A stretch of DNA of 64,000 bases from a virus. The stretch is taken from positions 248,001 to 312,000 of the IMG/VR virus record IMGVR_UViG_3300021197_001489; one strand, 5' to 3'. The notes under the pieces are model-generated. The model was not told the DNA's origin, did no database searches, and saw only the letters and a program-made list of their open reading frames with translations. Below are positions 1 to 9,706 of this stretch, piece by piece (position 1 is the stretch's first letter; every line of letters begins with the position of its first letter). Made by a program: the position numbers and the translations under genes.

Positions 1-744
1 CGCAACGTGTACAGCGATCCAAGCAAAATTTTTGACACCATGATGGATATCAAAGAGATCAATGAATGTGGTGACGACATTACTGCATATTACGATGATT
101 TGATTGAATATAGCTCGTGGTATAATCTGCTAGGTGAAGGCAAGCACAAAGTAAATGGCAAGACCATTGAGATTGACTTGTACGAACTTAAGAAGAAACT
201 GTGGATGTGTATTGCAAGTGTAAACGTGCTTGAAGGTATACGCTTTTATGTCAGTTTTGCTTGCAGCTGGGCGTTTGCTGAACTTAAGAAGATGGAAGGC
301 AATGCTAAAATTATCAAGTTTATTGCCCGTGACGAAAACGTACACCTAGCTAGCACACAGCAACTTATGAAACTGTTGCCAAGCGATGATCCAGATTATG
401 CAAAAATTGCAAAAGAGACTGAAGCGGAATTGATCACAATGTTTGAAGATGCTGTTGAGCAAGAAAAACAGTGGGCAAACTATCTGTTCAAGGACGGATC
501 AATGATTGGACTTAATGCACAACTGCTCAAAGAATATGTTGAGTGGATTGCACACAAGCGCATGACAGCCGTTGGATTGCCTAGCAGTTACAAAGGTGGA
601 TCAAATCCTCTTCCGTGGACACAAAAATGGATTGCAGGCGGCGATGTACAAGTTGCTCCTCAAGAAACAGAAATTTCATCATATGTTGTTGGTGGTACCA
701 AGCAAGACGTAGACAGTGAAACATTTAAAGGATTCAGCCTATGA
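1..744 (+). CDS. nrdB: Ribonucleotide reductase class Ia, beta subunit (C-terminal part)
   Basis: The reading frame is open from base 1, so the gene begins upstream of the window and only the C-terminal ~247 residues are present. NrdB carries the di-iron tyrosyl radical cofactor that drives reduction of ribonucleotides to deoxyribonucleotides by NrdA. Visible are the iron-ligand helices: Glu in VLEGIRFYVSF (near base 230) and the Glu/His pair of RDENVHL (near 331-345). The C-terminus FKGFSL is the type of flexible tail that docks on NrdA. It overlaps the glutaredoxin gene by four bases (ATGA), as expected for an nrd operon in T4-like phages. The GTG at base 7 is an internal codon, not a start. 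Confidence 0.95.
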   Translation, partial: RNVYSDPSKIFDTMMDIKEINECGDDITAYYDDLIEYSSWYNLLGEGKHKVNGKTIEIDLYELKKKLWMCIASVNVLEGIRFYVSFACSWAFAELKKMEGNAKIIKFIARDENVHLASTQQLMKLLPSDDPDYAKIAKETEAELITMFEDAVEQEKQWANYLFKDGSMIGLNAQLLKEYVEWIAHKRMTAVGLPSSYKGGSNPLPWTQKWIAGGDVQVAPQETEISSYVVGGTKQDVDSETFKGFSL

Positions 745-1007
745 TGTCAGTGACAGTATACACCAAAGACTATTGTTCTTATTGTGAGGCAGCCAAACGT
801 TTGTTAAACAAATTGAATATAGCATTTGAAACAAAAAAAGTTGGTGTAGATGTCACTCGAGAGCAACTGCTAGAGGTTGCACCTAATGCAAGAACTGTAC
901 CGCAGATTGTTATTGGTGGTAAAGTGATTGGCGGATTTGATGAACTTCAAGAGTATATTGACGAAACAAATTTTAACGGAACTGGCTACGGTAACATTTC
1001 TTTTTAA
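741..1007 (+). CDS. grx: Glutaredoxin
   Basis: An 88-residue thioredoxin-fold protein with the CSYC active site at residues 12-15, a TVP cis-proline motif near residue 54 and a GG motif (GGKVIGGFDEL) that forms the glutathione site. It reduces the disulfide left in ribonucleotide reductase after each turnover, or glutathionylated proteins. The start overlaps the nrdB stop (ATGA), so translation is coupled and the likely partner is the NrdA/NrdB complex. ATG at 741 and at 744 are both possible starts. Length is typical for phage and bacterial class I glutaredoxins. Confidence 0.95.
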   Translation: MMSVTVYTKDYCSYCEAAKRLLNKLNIAFETKKVGVDVTREQLLEVAPNARTVPQIVIGGKVIGGFDELQEYIDETNFNGTGYGNISF

Positions 1008-1035
1008 CCACAGGTTGCTGTAGGTAACTACTAGC

Positions 1036-1335
1036 ATGACTTTAGAAAAACACAAAATTTACACACTTAAACTTTCTGACAGCACAGAAGTTGTTGCCAA
1101 AATTGTGAAAGCTGATGCATTCAGCGTTGATATTATCAGTCCAATGTCACTAGTTGCAACACAGCAAGGCTTGCAGATGCTCCCAAGCCTTATGAGTGGA
1201 GATCCCGACAAAAATGTCACCATAAATACAGCTAGTATTATGATGCATGTGGAAGCACACAAAGATATTGTTGCAACCTACATCCAAGCAACCACAGGTA
1301 TTGTAACACAACCGAAAACACTACTAAAGGGTTAA
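1036..1335 (+). CDS. Conserved-looking small protein, Sm-like pattern
   Basis: A 99-residue soluble protein that I cannot name. The N-terminal half (KIYTLKLSDSTEVVAKIV) has the alternating hydrophobic pattern of a small beta barrel of the Sm-like type, followed by a predicted helical segment and a second beta-rich stretch ending with VATYIQATTGIV. It sits between glutaredoxin and the PAAR gene, three bases before the latter, so it may belong to the baseplate-side unit rather than the nrd operon. The function is unknown; the Sm-like suggestion rests only on pattern. Confidence 0.8.
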   Translation: MTLEKHKIYTLKLSDSTEVVAKIVKADAFSVDIISPMSLVATQQGLQMLPSLMSGDPDKNVTINTASIMMHVEAHKDIVATYIQATTGIVTQPKTLLKG

Positions 1336-1337
1336 CA

Positions 1338-1628
1338 ATGCCGGGAGCGGTACGAATAGGTGATACAAACAGCGCAGGTGGGGCAGCATCAGGTAAAGGT
1401 GCCGCCAGTGTATTGATCAACGGCCGCGCTGCATGCATTAAAGGCACCAGTGTTACTCCACATCCTTGCTGCGGTGCTCCTGGTTGTAGTAAACATTGCA
1501 GTGCTAAAACAGTACGCGGCGCACGAAGTGTACTAGCCGAAGGTATTGAAATCAATTTTATTGGCAGCACAGATACTTGCGGACATGCACGAGCCACTGG
1601 TAGTCGTGACGTGATCATTCCAGGATAA
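1338..1628 (+). CDS. PAAR-domain spike-tip protein
   Basis: A 96-residue protein starting MPGAVRIGDTNSAGG and containing repeated glycine/alanine-rich short beta elements typical of the PAAR fold, plus Cys/His residues (HPCCGAPGC, KHC, DTCGH) able to bind a metal at the tip. In T4-like phages such a protein (gp5.4 equivalent) caps the central spike of the baseplate and pierces the outer membrane; PAAR proteins do the same on type VI secretion spikes. It is followed three bases later by a large virion-like gene, consistent with a structural unit. The PAAR assignment is strong; its exact position in this virion is inference. Confidence 0.88.
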   Translation: MPGAVRIGDTNSAGGAASGKGAASVLINGRAACIKGTSVTPHPCCGAPGCSKHCSAKTVRGARSVLAEGIEINFIGSTDTCGHARATGSRDVIIPG

Positions 1629-1631
1629 ACT

Positions 1632-3752
1632 ATGGCAACTGGTACAATTACATCAATGATATTAACGGCTGGTGCTAGCATGATAGCCAACGGCAGTGAT
1701 GCTGATCTTGGTGGCAAACCTATTGCTTCAAACAGTGGTGCGCCATTGAGTGTAACTGACAGTGTTAACAGTGAAGTTGGAGCACCAACATTAAAAGTCA
1801 TGAATGACTCCACACTAGAGATACAAGCACTACAAAGTGTTCTGTACACAGTCACAGCCAAGATTACATCAAATCTCAGCACAGCACAAATCAATGAATT
1901 TAGCAGCATGGCAAGCGGATTAGGCGAAAATGTGTTCACTGCGCCATTTGATCTGTATTCAGGAAATGCCTATGCAATACTACACACTGCTGATACTATC
2001 GACAGTGTAATGACATTTGGTCGTACAGAAAGTGCTACTGTGTTAGGCGGTTCATCCACTGCAACAGAAATTGAAGGAGATGCCAAAAAGCTAGGCACAA
2101 TCTTTGGCAGCGCAGTGGCATTTGTTGAAACAAGCAATCAATTCATCAATGCTGCAAATAACAGCGCCAATCTATTTACGGGCGGTACGTTTCCTGGAAT
2201 GGACAGTGTTGTATCTGGATCACTCACAGGAGTTAGTTTAGCCAGCCAGCCACTGGGTGCAGATCTAACTGCACTAGGTGACATTATCAGTTGGCCAAAC
2301 ATTACCAATCTTGGATCCCCAGGGCAACTATTAAGCAACATGCTTGTCAATGGAACACTTGGGCCAATGTATGCTAAATTAAAAACACTGACAGTAAATT
2401 CTCGTATTGCTGCTGTGCTAGGTGCCGACACCAGCACTATTGCCAATTTAACCAATCCAACCCCGACACTTAACGAGCTGGGCATTGACCTAAATCGCGT
2501 AGCAGAAATTGGCGCAAACTTGCCGCGTAGTGTACAACAACAAATTTACAATCTCTTTGTCAGTCTCGATACCACTGAGCTTGCACAAGTAAAAAGCATA
2601 CTGAAATGTACACAAACATACATTGTTACTGGTGCCGACCTGTTTGATCTAACAAAACAATTTCCTACCAGTTACATGACACTTACTGCACCGTCAAGTG
2701 CAAGCGGTATTAGCAACCGTGCTATCTATATAAACACATCTGGCAGTGTAAATGGATTATTTGACAGTCTAGGTTCAAGGTTAGCAAATATACTGCCCAG
2801 TGACTTTGCTGTTGCAAATGGCGCATTGGCTAGGAGTTTTGGGCAAATCAAAAATGTTGAAAACACCAATCTTAATACTTTCTCGACTGCAACAAACGCA
2901 TCTGAAACCATGAAAGACTTGCCACTTATACAAAATTTAACAACCTACATGCCTACAGGTGTTGTAAAATATTGGACCGACTACTACGGATTAACCAGCA
3001 ACATTGACCTTGCCACAGGGCCAAAAGGCAACTTTACACTTGCTGATTGCATCGGATATGCAGCAGGATTTAACAGTGCATTACCACTGAAACAAAACGC
3101 TAGATTACTAGCACAAATGAACACTGCTGGAGAACTGGATGTATTCTACAATGATGCCGGCAGTAGCAGTGCCACCACTGGTGTATTAAAGGTAATAGAG
3201 TACTTGCTGGATGGTGCATACGATCCATCGCCACCAGCAGTGTCGCCTTATGTAATACCAGGCGGTGTATACGGGGCTGGCTCGTATGCAACATTAGCCC
3301 TTGCTTACACAGCCCTTATTACAGCAGCCAAAAATCTGATGCAAAGTCAGTGGACAGCAAACACAACCGCGCAGAGTGTGCAAGCAAACTTCCAACGTAT
3401 CCAAGATCAACAAGCACGAGAGAAATTGAATCGTGTGAAAATGGATTTAGTGCTTGCTGATGTTCAAAGCCAAGACAGCAATGCAACCAGTTTAGCTTCA
3501 AGCCTTGCCAGTTATGCTCTTGAAGCAACTGACGGCGGCCCTAGTGAGTTTCTCGAACGCATTGCAAATTTTGATACGCTTGGTGGACAAGCAATGATTG
3601 CAGCAATGCGTGAAGCTAGAAACATCAGTGTGCTCGGTGCCGCCAATATTGAACAAGATGGTATACTTGACACTGCTCCTCCTGCTAATCCAGGCAGTTT
3701 TTTAAGTTCACAGTACACAGCCGCAGGTGCAGAAGCAATTATTGTAAAGTAA
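1632..3752 (+). CDS. Large probable virion/baseplate-associated protein
   Basis: A 706-residue protein rich in Ala, Ser, Thr, Asn and Gly with no signal peptide and no enzymatic motif that I recognise. The N-terminus is a short hydrophobic Ala/Gly-rich stretch (residues 1-20), and residues ~550-640 are predicted helical (ALAYTALITAAKNLMQSQW and QARE-rich segment). Composition and its position directly behind the PAAR gene fit a structural protein of tail or baseplate. No homologous family can be named from sequence alone. An antisense ORF inside it is a codon-bias shadow. Confidence 0.8.
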   Translation: MATGTITSMILTAGASMIANGSDADLGGKPIASNSGAPLSVTDSVNSEVGAPTLKVMNDSTLEIQALQSVLYTVTAKITSNLSTAQINEFSSMASGLGENVFTAPFDLYSGNAYAILHTADTIDSVMTFGRTESATVLGGSSTATEIEGDAKKLGTIFGSAVAFVETSNQFINAANNSANLFTGGTFPGMDSVVSGSLTGVSLASQPLGADLTALGDIISWPNITNLGSPGQLLSNMLVNGTLGPMYAKLKTLTVNSRIAAVLGADTSTIANLTNPTPTLNELGIDLNRVAEIGANLPRSVQQQIYNLFVSLDTTELAQVKSILKCTQTYIVTGADLFDLTKQFPTSYMTLTAPSSASGISNRAIYINTSGSVNGLFDSLGSRLANILPSDFAVANGALARSFGQIKNVENTNLNTFSTATNASETMKDLPLIQNLTTYMPTGVVKYWTDYYGLTSNIDLATGPKGNFTLADCIGYAAGFNSALPLKQNARLLAQMNTAGELDVFYNDAGSSSATTGVLKVIEYLLDGAYDPSPPAVSPYVIPGGVYGAGSYATLALAYTALITAAKNLMQSQWTANTTAQSVQANFQRIQDQQAREKLNRVKMDLVLADVQSQDSNATSLASSLASYALEATDGGPSEFLERIANFDTLGGQAMIAAMREARNISVLGAANIEQDGILDTAPPANPGSFLSSQYTAAGAEAIIVK

Positions 3753-3753
3753 A

Positions 3754-4302
3754 ATGTTTTTCTATGACAATGGTGAAATTTGTGTAACAGCTTTTAGTAG
3801 ATGTGGCCATACCAGTATGTATGAACACTTTGGGCTTCCTGTTTATTCTATTAATGGCAAAATTTCTGACTTTGCAAATTCTAAAACCAAAAAAAAAGTT
3901 TTGGTTGTAAGAAATCCCTACGATAGATTATTGTCGGCTGTCAATAATTCTAAAACACTTAAAGAAAATAATGTGTCATCTGATGATTACACACAATGGA
4001 CTATAGATCATTCAATCCCGCTTTTACAGGATCAAAGACTGCTTAACCTAGACTTTAAAATTATTGACTTTTACAAATTAAACAAGTACATTGGCTTTTC
4101 TAAAGTAACAGTAGTTACTAACTCAGTTAAGCCAGGGGCCTGGCTATGTAGTAAATCCATCTACGACGACTACATGATGCTTTATCATAGTCAAGAAGAA
4201 ATGGAAAGAGAATATCAGGCCTATCGAAGTATCATGATATCACACGACGAGATATCAGTTCCAGAATGGAAATTAATGGTTGACTTTTTGGATAAAAAGT
4301 AG
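3754..4302 (+). CDS. Sulfotransferase-like protein
   Basis: A 182-residue protein with the two signatures of PAPS-dependent sulfotransferases: an N-terminal 5'-phosphosulfate loop-like stretch (SRCGHTSMYEHF, residues ~15-26) and a 3'-phosphate-binding motif (RNPYDRLLSAVNN, residues ~50-62). Such enzymes move sulfate from PAPS to sugars or proteins. It is small for the family, about the core fold only. It starts one base after the preceding stop. Its base composition is more AT-rich than its left neighbour, suggesting separate acquisition. Substrate unknown; related genes occur at 20488 and on the minus strand at 37972 and 42771. Confidence 0.75.
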   Translation: MFFYDNGEICVTAFSRCGHTSMYEHFGLPVYSINGKISDFANSKTKKKVLVVRNPYDRLLSAVNNSKTLKENNVSSDDYTQWTIDHSIPLLQDQRLLNLDFKIIDFYKLNKYIGFSKVTVVTNSVKPGAWLCSKSIYDDYMMLYHSQEEMEREYQAYRSIMISHDEISVPEWKLMVDFLDKK

Positions 4303-4308
4303 TATTAT
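4280..4308 (+). promoter_or_regulatory. Sigma70-like promoter for the ligase gene
   Basis: TTGACT at 4280-4285, a 17-nt spacer and TATTAT at 4303-4308, preceded by GG as in the other promoters of this window. It overlaps the 3' end of the sulfotransferase-like gene and lies 40 bases upstream of the ligase start. Confidence 0.5.
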
Positions 4309-4348
4309 AGTAGTATGATTTGTTTTTATAACAACCCTCAGGTGGACC

Positions 4349-5740
4349 ATGATCAAATTCAACAAAGATGCGTTCAAAGCCGACGGCAGCGTAGTTGCAG
4401 CAGCAAAGTACAATGGATTACAGGTGGCCAGTGATTGGATCCGCGATCTTGAAGATGACAACAGTAGATTACACAAAGAAGGTGTAATTGAAAAAGCTCT
4501 CATAGCGGCCAGACTAGGTAGTTCTAGTGCTGAATGTTTTCTCTACAATTGTTATCTTGCATACAATCCCTATTTTACCTATAATGTAAAGCAGGTTCCG
4601 GAAACGGAAGGCCTAGAGCATAGAGAAAATCCTTGGGTACAGTTTTGGGGATTGTGTGAAAGTTTGCGCACACGCACACTGACAGGACATAAAGCCCGCG
4701 ACACTATTAAAATTATCAGCGAACGCTTTGACAGTGAGCAGTGGAACATGCTGGCACGTCGTGTGCTTATTAAAGATTTACGCTGTGGCATCACTGCAAA
4801 AACACTTAACAAAATATTGGGCAACAGCGAATGGAAGATTCCTGTATTTGAAGTACAGCTAGCGACAGACAGCAAAGGTCATCCTAAGAAGATGACTGGC
4901 TTGTGCAGGCTTGAGCCCAAGTTGGATGGCGTACGAACTATTGCTGTTGGATATCGCAATGGCACTGTGATGCTGTACAGTCGCAACGGTAAAGAGTTCT
5001 CTAACTTCCCTCATATTGCGGAGCAAGTGAGAGCATTGGTGCAAAAACACAACTTACGCTATGACTTGGTGCTGGATGGCGAAATTGTTGGCGACAGTTT
5101 CCAACAGTTGATGAAACATGCACACAGAAAAGATCATGTAGAAAACACTGCGGATTATCATGTTTTTGACATTATGCGCCTTCAAGAGTTAAAAGAAGGA
5201 CATTGCAATCGCAATCAACACAATCGTTTGCAAGCACTTGAAGCACTAGTTTCAATGAGCGGCTTACCAAACATACATCTAACAGATGGCTTTACTGTTG
5301 ATCTTTCTGATGATAATGGCCATAAAACAATGACAGAGTATGCTGAAAAATGTGTCGCTGAAGGTTATGAAGGCATTATGATTAAACGCCTGGACGCTCC
5401 GTATGAATGTAAACGTAGCACATTCTGGATGAAATGGAAACCAGTTATAACAGTAGACTTGGAGGTAATAGATATTGAAGAAGGCACAGGAAGAAACGAA
5501 GGGCGTCTTGGTGCGTTGGTATGCGAAGGTATTGATGATGGTCGTACTATACGGGTTAATGTTGGAAGCGGTTTGTCTGACAGTGATCGTGATAGTTATT
5601 GGGCTCGGCGCAATGATCTAAAAGGCTACATTGTAGAAATCAAAGCAGATGCTGTTACACAAAATCAAGACGGCACATACAGTTTGCGTTTCCCACGATT
5701 TGAAAGATTCAGAGGCTTTGAACCTGGCGAGAAACTGTAA
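4349..5740 (+). CDS. ATP-dependent DNA ligase (T4 gp30 type)
   Basis: A 463-residue ligase that seals nicks with ATP in phage replication, recombination and repair. The adenylated lysine is Lys191 in EPKLDGVR (motif I). Motif III (VLDGEIVG), motif IV (EGYEGIMIKR) and motif V (FWMKWKP) follow in order, then an OB-fold C-terminal domain. An N-terminal helical region of ~180 residues corresponds to the DNA-binding domain of T4-type ligases, and length is close to T4 gp30 (487 residues). It has its own promoter at 4280 and a 40-base leader, and its stop overlaps the next start (TAATG). Confidence 0.96.
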   Translation: MIKFNKDAFKADGSVVAAAKYNGLQVASDWIRDLEDDNSRLHKEGVIEKALIAARLGSSSAECFLYNCYLAYNPYFTYNVKQVPETEGLEHRENPWVQFWGLCESLRTRTLTGHKARDTIKIISERFDSEQWNMLARRVLIKDLRCGITAKTLNKILGNSEWKIPVFEVQLATDSKGHPKKMTGLCRLEPKLDGVRTIAVGYRNGTVMLYSRNGKEFSNFPHIAEQVRALVQKHNLRYDLVLDGEIVGDSFQQLMKHAHRKDHVENTADYHVFDIMRLQELKEGHCNRNQHNRLQALEALVSMSGLPNIHLTDGFTVDLSDDNGHKTMTEYAEKCVAEGYEGIMIKRLDAPYECKRSTFWMKWKPVITVDLEVIDIEEGTGRNEGRLGALVCEGIDDGRTIRVNVGSGLSDSDRDSYWARRNDLKGYIVEIKADAVTQNQDGTYSLRFPRFERFRGFEPGEKL

Positions 5741-5973
5741 TGCATAAAATTTGGTTCGACGTATACGATCGAAATCAATGGTACAACATTATTCGTGAAT
5801 GCAAAAAATGGTTTGGCAAAGAATGGCGCGGGCAACGCGGCGTTCGGCGTAAATTGGATATGTTTCATACATTTCATCGTCCTGTTCGCATCTGGTTTTT
5901 AGTACCAGATCCGGCGTTTAAAACCTGGGTAGACTTAAAATATACGCAGTCGGACCAGAAGCAAAATAAGTAA
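5740..5973 (+). CDS. Small basic hypothetical protein
   Basis: A 77-residue protein, very rich in Trp, Arg and Lys (KKWFGKEWRGQRGVRRK), beginning at an ATG that overlaps the ligase stop. It has no signal peptide or membrane segment. The basic, aromatic composition would fit nucleic-acid contact, but that is only a guess. It is co-transcribed with ligase. Confidence 0.75.
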   Translation: MHKIWFDVYDRNQWYNIIRECKKWFGKEWRGQRGVRRKLDMFHTFHRPVRIWFLVPDPAFKTWVDLKYTQSDQKQNK

Positions 5974-5980
5974 ATACATT

Positions 5981-8227
5981 ATGTTCTTAGCTTTATTAAT
6001 ATTAATTGTAGCACTTAGCCTTTCAGGCATTGCTGCCTATTATAGTATAATTGGTTTGGCTGCAATCTTTGCGGCAGCAGTCATTCCAATTATAATTATG
6101 GGCGGCATACTGGAGATTGCTAAACTAACAGTGACAGTGTGGTTGCATCAACATTGGAACCGTGCAAAGTTTTTAATGAAAGCATACTTGGTGTCTGCTG
6201 TGGCTGTGCTGATGTTTATCACATCAATGGGAATCTTTGGGTTTCTCAGTAAAAGTCATATCGAACAAACTAGTGCAGGTACAGAACAAATTGTACAAGC
6301 AGAAGTAATTGAAAATAAGATTTTAAGAGCGCAAGCAAAGCAACAGCGTTGGACTGATGAAATCGCAAGACTGCAAGCCGGTGAGACTAGTGGCAGAGTT
6401 GATGCTTTAATTGCACGTGAGCGCGAGCGTATCAAGGATGCAAGAGCAAGTCTGGCACCGCAGATTGATGCAGAAAATGCAAAGGTTCCTGGACTTAGAA
6501 CACAAGCAGAAAAAGAAGTAGCGCAGCAGAACAAACGTTTGTCAGATGCACAGAGTCGCAGTGCTGAGGCTATAAAAGTTGCACAAGCAGAACTTGATAG
6601 ACTGGACGCAGATGTAAAAGCATACACCAGACAAGGGCAAGCAAAAACAGGCGCATTTGGCGGCACAACAGACATGGTTGCCAAAGGCAATGAATTACGC
6701 AAACAACAGCGACGCCAACGTGGTAAGCTACAAGGTGATATTGACAAAGCAAAAAGTGCAGAAGTTAGTGTTGCTAGTGCAGTACAACGTGAAATAACAA
6801 AGATTAACAATCGGCTTGCAGATCAAATAAAAGAAGTAGAAGCTCGTATTGCAGATATACGCAAAACTGTAGAGCCTACCATTGCAAGTGCAAATGAAAA
6901 TATTGCAAAGTATACTACACAAGCAGGCAGTTCAAACAAGGACATTGATGTACGCATTGATGAACTAGAGAATCAAATAGATGCATTACAGCCAACTATA
7001 GATACACTGCGTGAAGATAAGTTTGTGTATGAAAAACAATATAGACAGTTTGAAGCTGAAGTAGGACCGATTAAATACATTGCTGAACTTGTGTACGGTG
7101 CCGACCCTGATCAAAACTTGCTAGAAGAAGCAGTACGTTGGGTTATTATTTTAATTGTTGCAGTTTTTGATCCACTAGCAATCATGATGCTACTTGCTGC
7201 TACTGAAACGTTTGGCTGGCGCCGCAAAGACAAGGAGAGTATTGTTGATAACACGAAAACTGAGAGCGTATTGCCGCCTGCGCCGGTTGAGGAAGCACCG
7301 TCAGGCGACCAGCAAACAGAAGAATCACCAGATGCAGCAACTGACCAATCTGGACCAGAGATTGAAGAAACTGGAGAAGCAGATAGCGCAGATAATCAGA
7401 ACTCTGCGAGGGTAAAAGTACATGTCGAGCATATTGTATTACCTGCTGCAGAAGATACACCCTCTGAATCAATTATAAAAGTTCCAGACGAGCCACTCTT
7501 TCCAGAACACGGAACGCCTGAAGCAAAAGCCTTTAGCGATGATATTGTTGCAGCCGCAATGGCCAAACAGTTTGGTACCAAGGCTGACGAAACAAAGAAG
7601 ATTGAAGAAGAAGTTCAGGATCAAATAATCCTTGAATTTATGCAGCCAGCAGAGGAGCTAGACAATGCCAGCGCGGATTCAGAAGTCACTACAGCAGAGC
7701 AAGAAGAGATCACAGACCTGGGAGAACCCGGACAAACAGAACCCACAGTTGAGGAAGAAACAATTACAGATACTGAGCTTTTTGCTTGGAAAGACGAAGA
7801 TGAAGGCGATCCAGAAAAAAGAGCAAAGCGAATTTGGAAACGACTGAATCCTCAAAGCACACTTAAAGAAGAAGAATACAAATTTTCTCACAAAGTAATT
7901 CCTGAAGTTCCGTGGACTCAGTATATGCGAGCAGACGATTCCGACCTAGACCAGTACACCCGTGCTGACTTTGGAACAAGGTTCCCTACACGTCCGATCA
8001 AAGGTGATACGTTTGTCAGGGTTGATTTTTTGCCAAGTAAACTTTACAAATGGAACGGCAAAAAATGGATTGAAATTGACAAAGAAAACACTGATGCATT
8101 TACCTATAACGAAGAATATATAGCACACCTCATTGAGAAACTTGGTTCTGGTGAATATGACCCTGATCTTTTAAATGATGCAGAACGAGCCCAAATCGAA
8201 CAACAACTTAAAAACCAGGAGCTGTAA
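5981..8227 (+). CDS. Membrane protein with long coiled coil
   Basis: A 748-residue protein with two to three membrane segments in the first ~85 residues, a long Ala/Gln/Glu/Arg-rich coiled coil (residues ~95-345), another membrane segment near 383-405 ([19 protein letters not shown]), then an acidic Glu/Pro/Thr-rich linker (~420-620) and a compact C-terminal domain with aromatic residues ([14 protein letters not shown]). Proteins of this architecture occur in marine T4-like phages without known function; the layout suggests an inner-membrane-anchored scaffold. Its stop overlaps the clpX start (TAATG), so the two are coupled. An ATAAATA-like sequence lies just before the start but is probably too close to serve it. 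Confidence 0.85.
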   Translation: MFLALLILIVALSLSGIAAYYSIIGLAAIFAAAVIPIIIMGGILEIAKLTVTVWLHQHWNRAKFLMKAYLVSAVAVLMFITSMGIFGFLSKSHIEQTSAGTEQIVQAEVIENKILRAQAKQQRWTDEIARLQAGETSGRVDALIARERERIKDARASLAPQIDAENAKVPGLRTQAEKEVAQQNKRLSDAQSRSAEAIKVAQAELDRLDADVKAYTRQGQAKTGAFGGTTDMVAKGNELRKQQRRQRGKLQGDIDKAKSAEVSVASAVQREITKINNRLADQIKEVEARIADIRKTVEPTIASANENIAKYTTQAGSSNKDIDVRIDELENQIDALQPTIDTLREDKFVYEKQYRQFEAEVGPIKYIAELVYGADPDQNLLEEAVRWVIILIVAVFDPLAIMMLLAATETFGWRRKDKESIVDNTKTESVLPPAPVEEAPSGDQQTEESPDAATDQSGPEIEETGEADSADNQNSARVKVHVEHIVLPAAEDTPSESIIKVPDEPLFPEHGTPEAKAFSDDIVAAAMAKQFGTKADETKKIEEEVQDQIILEFMQPAEELDNASADSEVTTAEQEEITDLGEPGQTEPTVEEETITDTELFAWKDEDEGDPEKRAKRIWKRLNPQSTLKEEEYKFSHKVIPEVPWTQYMRADDSDLDQYTRADFGTRFPTRPIKGDTFVRVDFLPSKLYKWNGKKWIEIDKENTDAFTYNEEYIAHLIEKLGSGEYDPDLLNDAERAQIEQQLKNQEL

Positions 8228-9435
8228 TGAGTGATGATCTCAGCAATCAATACGAAAATTGCAATTTTTGTAATAAAAGCAAGAACGACGTCAAAAAGCT
8301 CATTGTTGGGGACAATGTAGCTATTTGTAACGAATGTGTGGATTTATGCGGAGAACTGCTTATTCAGCTAACCAACTCTACAATAAATCCTAAAGAAGAC
8401 AACGACATAAACCCTAGCGAACTCAAGGATTTTCTAGACAAATACGTGGTAGGCCAAGAAAATGCAAAAATTACACTTTCAGTGGCCGTAGCAAATCATT
8501 ACAAAAGAATCAACAACACCAATCCAGACATTGAACTTGACAAAGCTAACGTGTTATTGTTAGGACCAACTGGCTGTGGTAAAACACTGTTGGCAAAAAC
8601 TGTAGCACGTTATCTTGATGTGCCATTCACTGTTGCTGATGCGACATCAATCACGGAAGCAGGATATGTTGGTGACGATGTTGAAACATTGATTTCACGA
8701 TTGTTAGGCAGCGCCAATGGTGATGTTGAACGCTGTGAAAAAGGAATTATCTTTCTCGATGAGGTAGATAAAATTGCTCGCAAAAGTGAAAATACTTCAA
8801 TTACTCGTGATGTAAGTGGAGAAGGTGTACAACAAGCATTGCTTAAAATGGTTGAAGGTACTGTGTGTCGTGTACCGGTTGCTGGTGCAAATCGCAAGAA
8901 TCCACAATCAGAAATGATTGAAGTTGATACCAAAAATATATTGTTTATTGCAGGCGGTGCATTTGTCGGTATCAATGATGTTATCAAACGCAGAGCAGAA
9001 GGATCAGGCATTGGATTTGGTGTTGATGTAAAAACAAATAAAGCTGCTGATCTCAAAGATCTTGAACCTGATGATCTAGTCAAGTATGGCATGATTCCTG
9101 AATTTGTAGGACGCTTCCCAACATGGGTAGGCTTAACTGAATTAACAGTAGACCAGTTGATTTTTGTGTTAACTGAGATTCGCAATAGTTTAGTAGCACA
9201 GTACACCTATTTGTTTAAGACAGACGGTGTTGCACTGACGTTTAGTGATGCGGCACTGCAAGAAATTGCAAGTACTGCAAGCAAACGGAAAACTGGTGCA
9301 AGAAGTTTACAAGCAGAGCTTGAGCGTATACTGATGCCGCATATGTTTAGCCTAAAAGAATATGCAAAAAGCAAGATAACTGAAGTCAAAATCACCCCCG
9401 AACTAGTAAAAACTCCACAAAAATTAGCTGCCTAA
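8227..9435 (+). CDS. clpX: ClpX-type unfoldase, ATP-binding subunit
   Basis: A 402-residue AAA+ unfoldase. The N-terminal zinc-binding domain has Cys12, Cys15, Cys34 and Cys37. Walker A is GPTGCGKT at 113-120, Walker [10 protein letters not shown], the pore loop GYVGDD, and sensor 2 region near the C-terminus ([10 protein letters not shown]). The IGF loop ([10 protein letters not shown]), which in bacterial ClpX docks into ClpP, is retained, so the protein could still deliver substrates to host ClpP; no clpP is in this window. Slightly shorter than host ClpX (~420). The N-terminal domain normally binds adaptors and could change substrate choice. Coupled to the upstream membrane protein. Confidence 0.95.
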   Translation: MSDDLSNQYENCNFCNKSKNDVKKLIVGDNVAICNECVDLCGELLIQLTNSTINPKEDNDINPSELKDFLDKYVVGQENAKITLSVAVANHYKRINNTNPDIELDKANVLLLGPTGCGKTLLAKTVARYLDVPFTVADATSITEAGYVGDDVETLISRLLGSANGDVERCEKGIIFLDEVDKIARKSENTSITRDVSGEGVQQALLKMVEGTVCRVPVAGANRKNPQSEMIEVDTKNILFIAGGAFVGINDVIKRRAEGSGIGFGVDVKTNKAADLKDLEPDDLVKYGMIPEFVGRFPTWVGLTELTVDQLIFVLTEIRNSLVAQYTYLFKTDGVALTFSDAALQEIASTASKRKTGARSLQAELERILMPHMFSLKEYAKSKITEVKITPELVKTPQKLAA

Positions 9436-9448
9436 ATAAAGAAAAAGG

Positions 9449-9476
9449 TTGACCTTTCTGTTTAATCTGTTATAAT
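9449..9476 (+). promoter_or_regulatory. Early-type sigma70-like promoter
   Basis: TTGACC at 9449-9454, 16-nt spacer, extended -10 TGT-TATAAT at 9468-9476, followed by ATAACAGTTAGG, a variant of the leader seen at 32485, 44032 and 47699. Confidence 0.8.
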
Positions 9477-9502
9477 GTATATAACAGTTAGGAATGAGTC
9501 AT

Positions 9503-9706
9503 ATGATGCCAGTACATTTTATAGGTGTAGCACAAGATCAGTTTGTTAGCGCAGTTCGCGTATTTGGCGAGCCTGATTTTGTACACAAATGGCATGATTA
9601 TCGCAGTCATGGAGACATAGACTGGGACAGTGATACAGTTGTTCTAGGCGACAAAGGTCGCACAACCCCTTGCAAATGGAGCTGGCAAGATCATGAACTA
9701 TACTAA
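9503..9706 (+). CDS. Small hypothetical protein, early promoter
   Basis: A 67-residue acidic, Trp/His/Asp-rich protein (VHFIGVAQDQFVSAVRVFG; HDYRSHGDIDWDSD). ATG codons at 9494, 9503 and 9506 are in frame; the AGGA at 9490-9493 touches the first, so 9503 has the better spacing. It follows a strong early-type promoter directly, and its end overlaps the start of the lipoprotein gene by 14 bases. Function unknown. Confidence 0.7.
   Translation: MMPVHFIGVAQDQFVSAVRVFGEPDFVHKWHDYRSHGDIDWDSDTVVLGDKGRTTPCKWSWQDHELY

Noticed and set aside
1238-1939. 233-residue minus-strand ORF opposite the PAAR and virion genes
   Set aside because: Antisense shadow of the strongly supported plus-strand genes; low-complexity hydrophobic reading, no ribosome site.
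6256-6810. 184-residue minus-strand Cys/Ser-rich ORF
   Set aside because: Complement of the Ala/Gln coiled coil; typical shadow.
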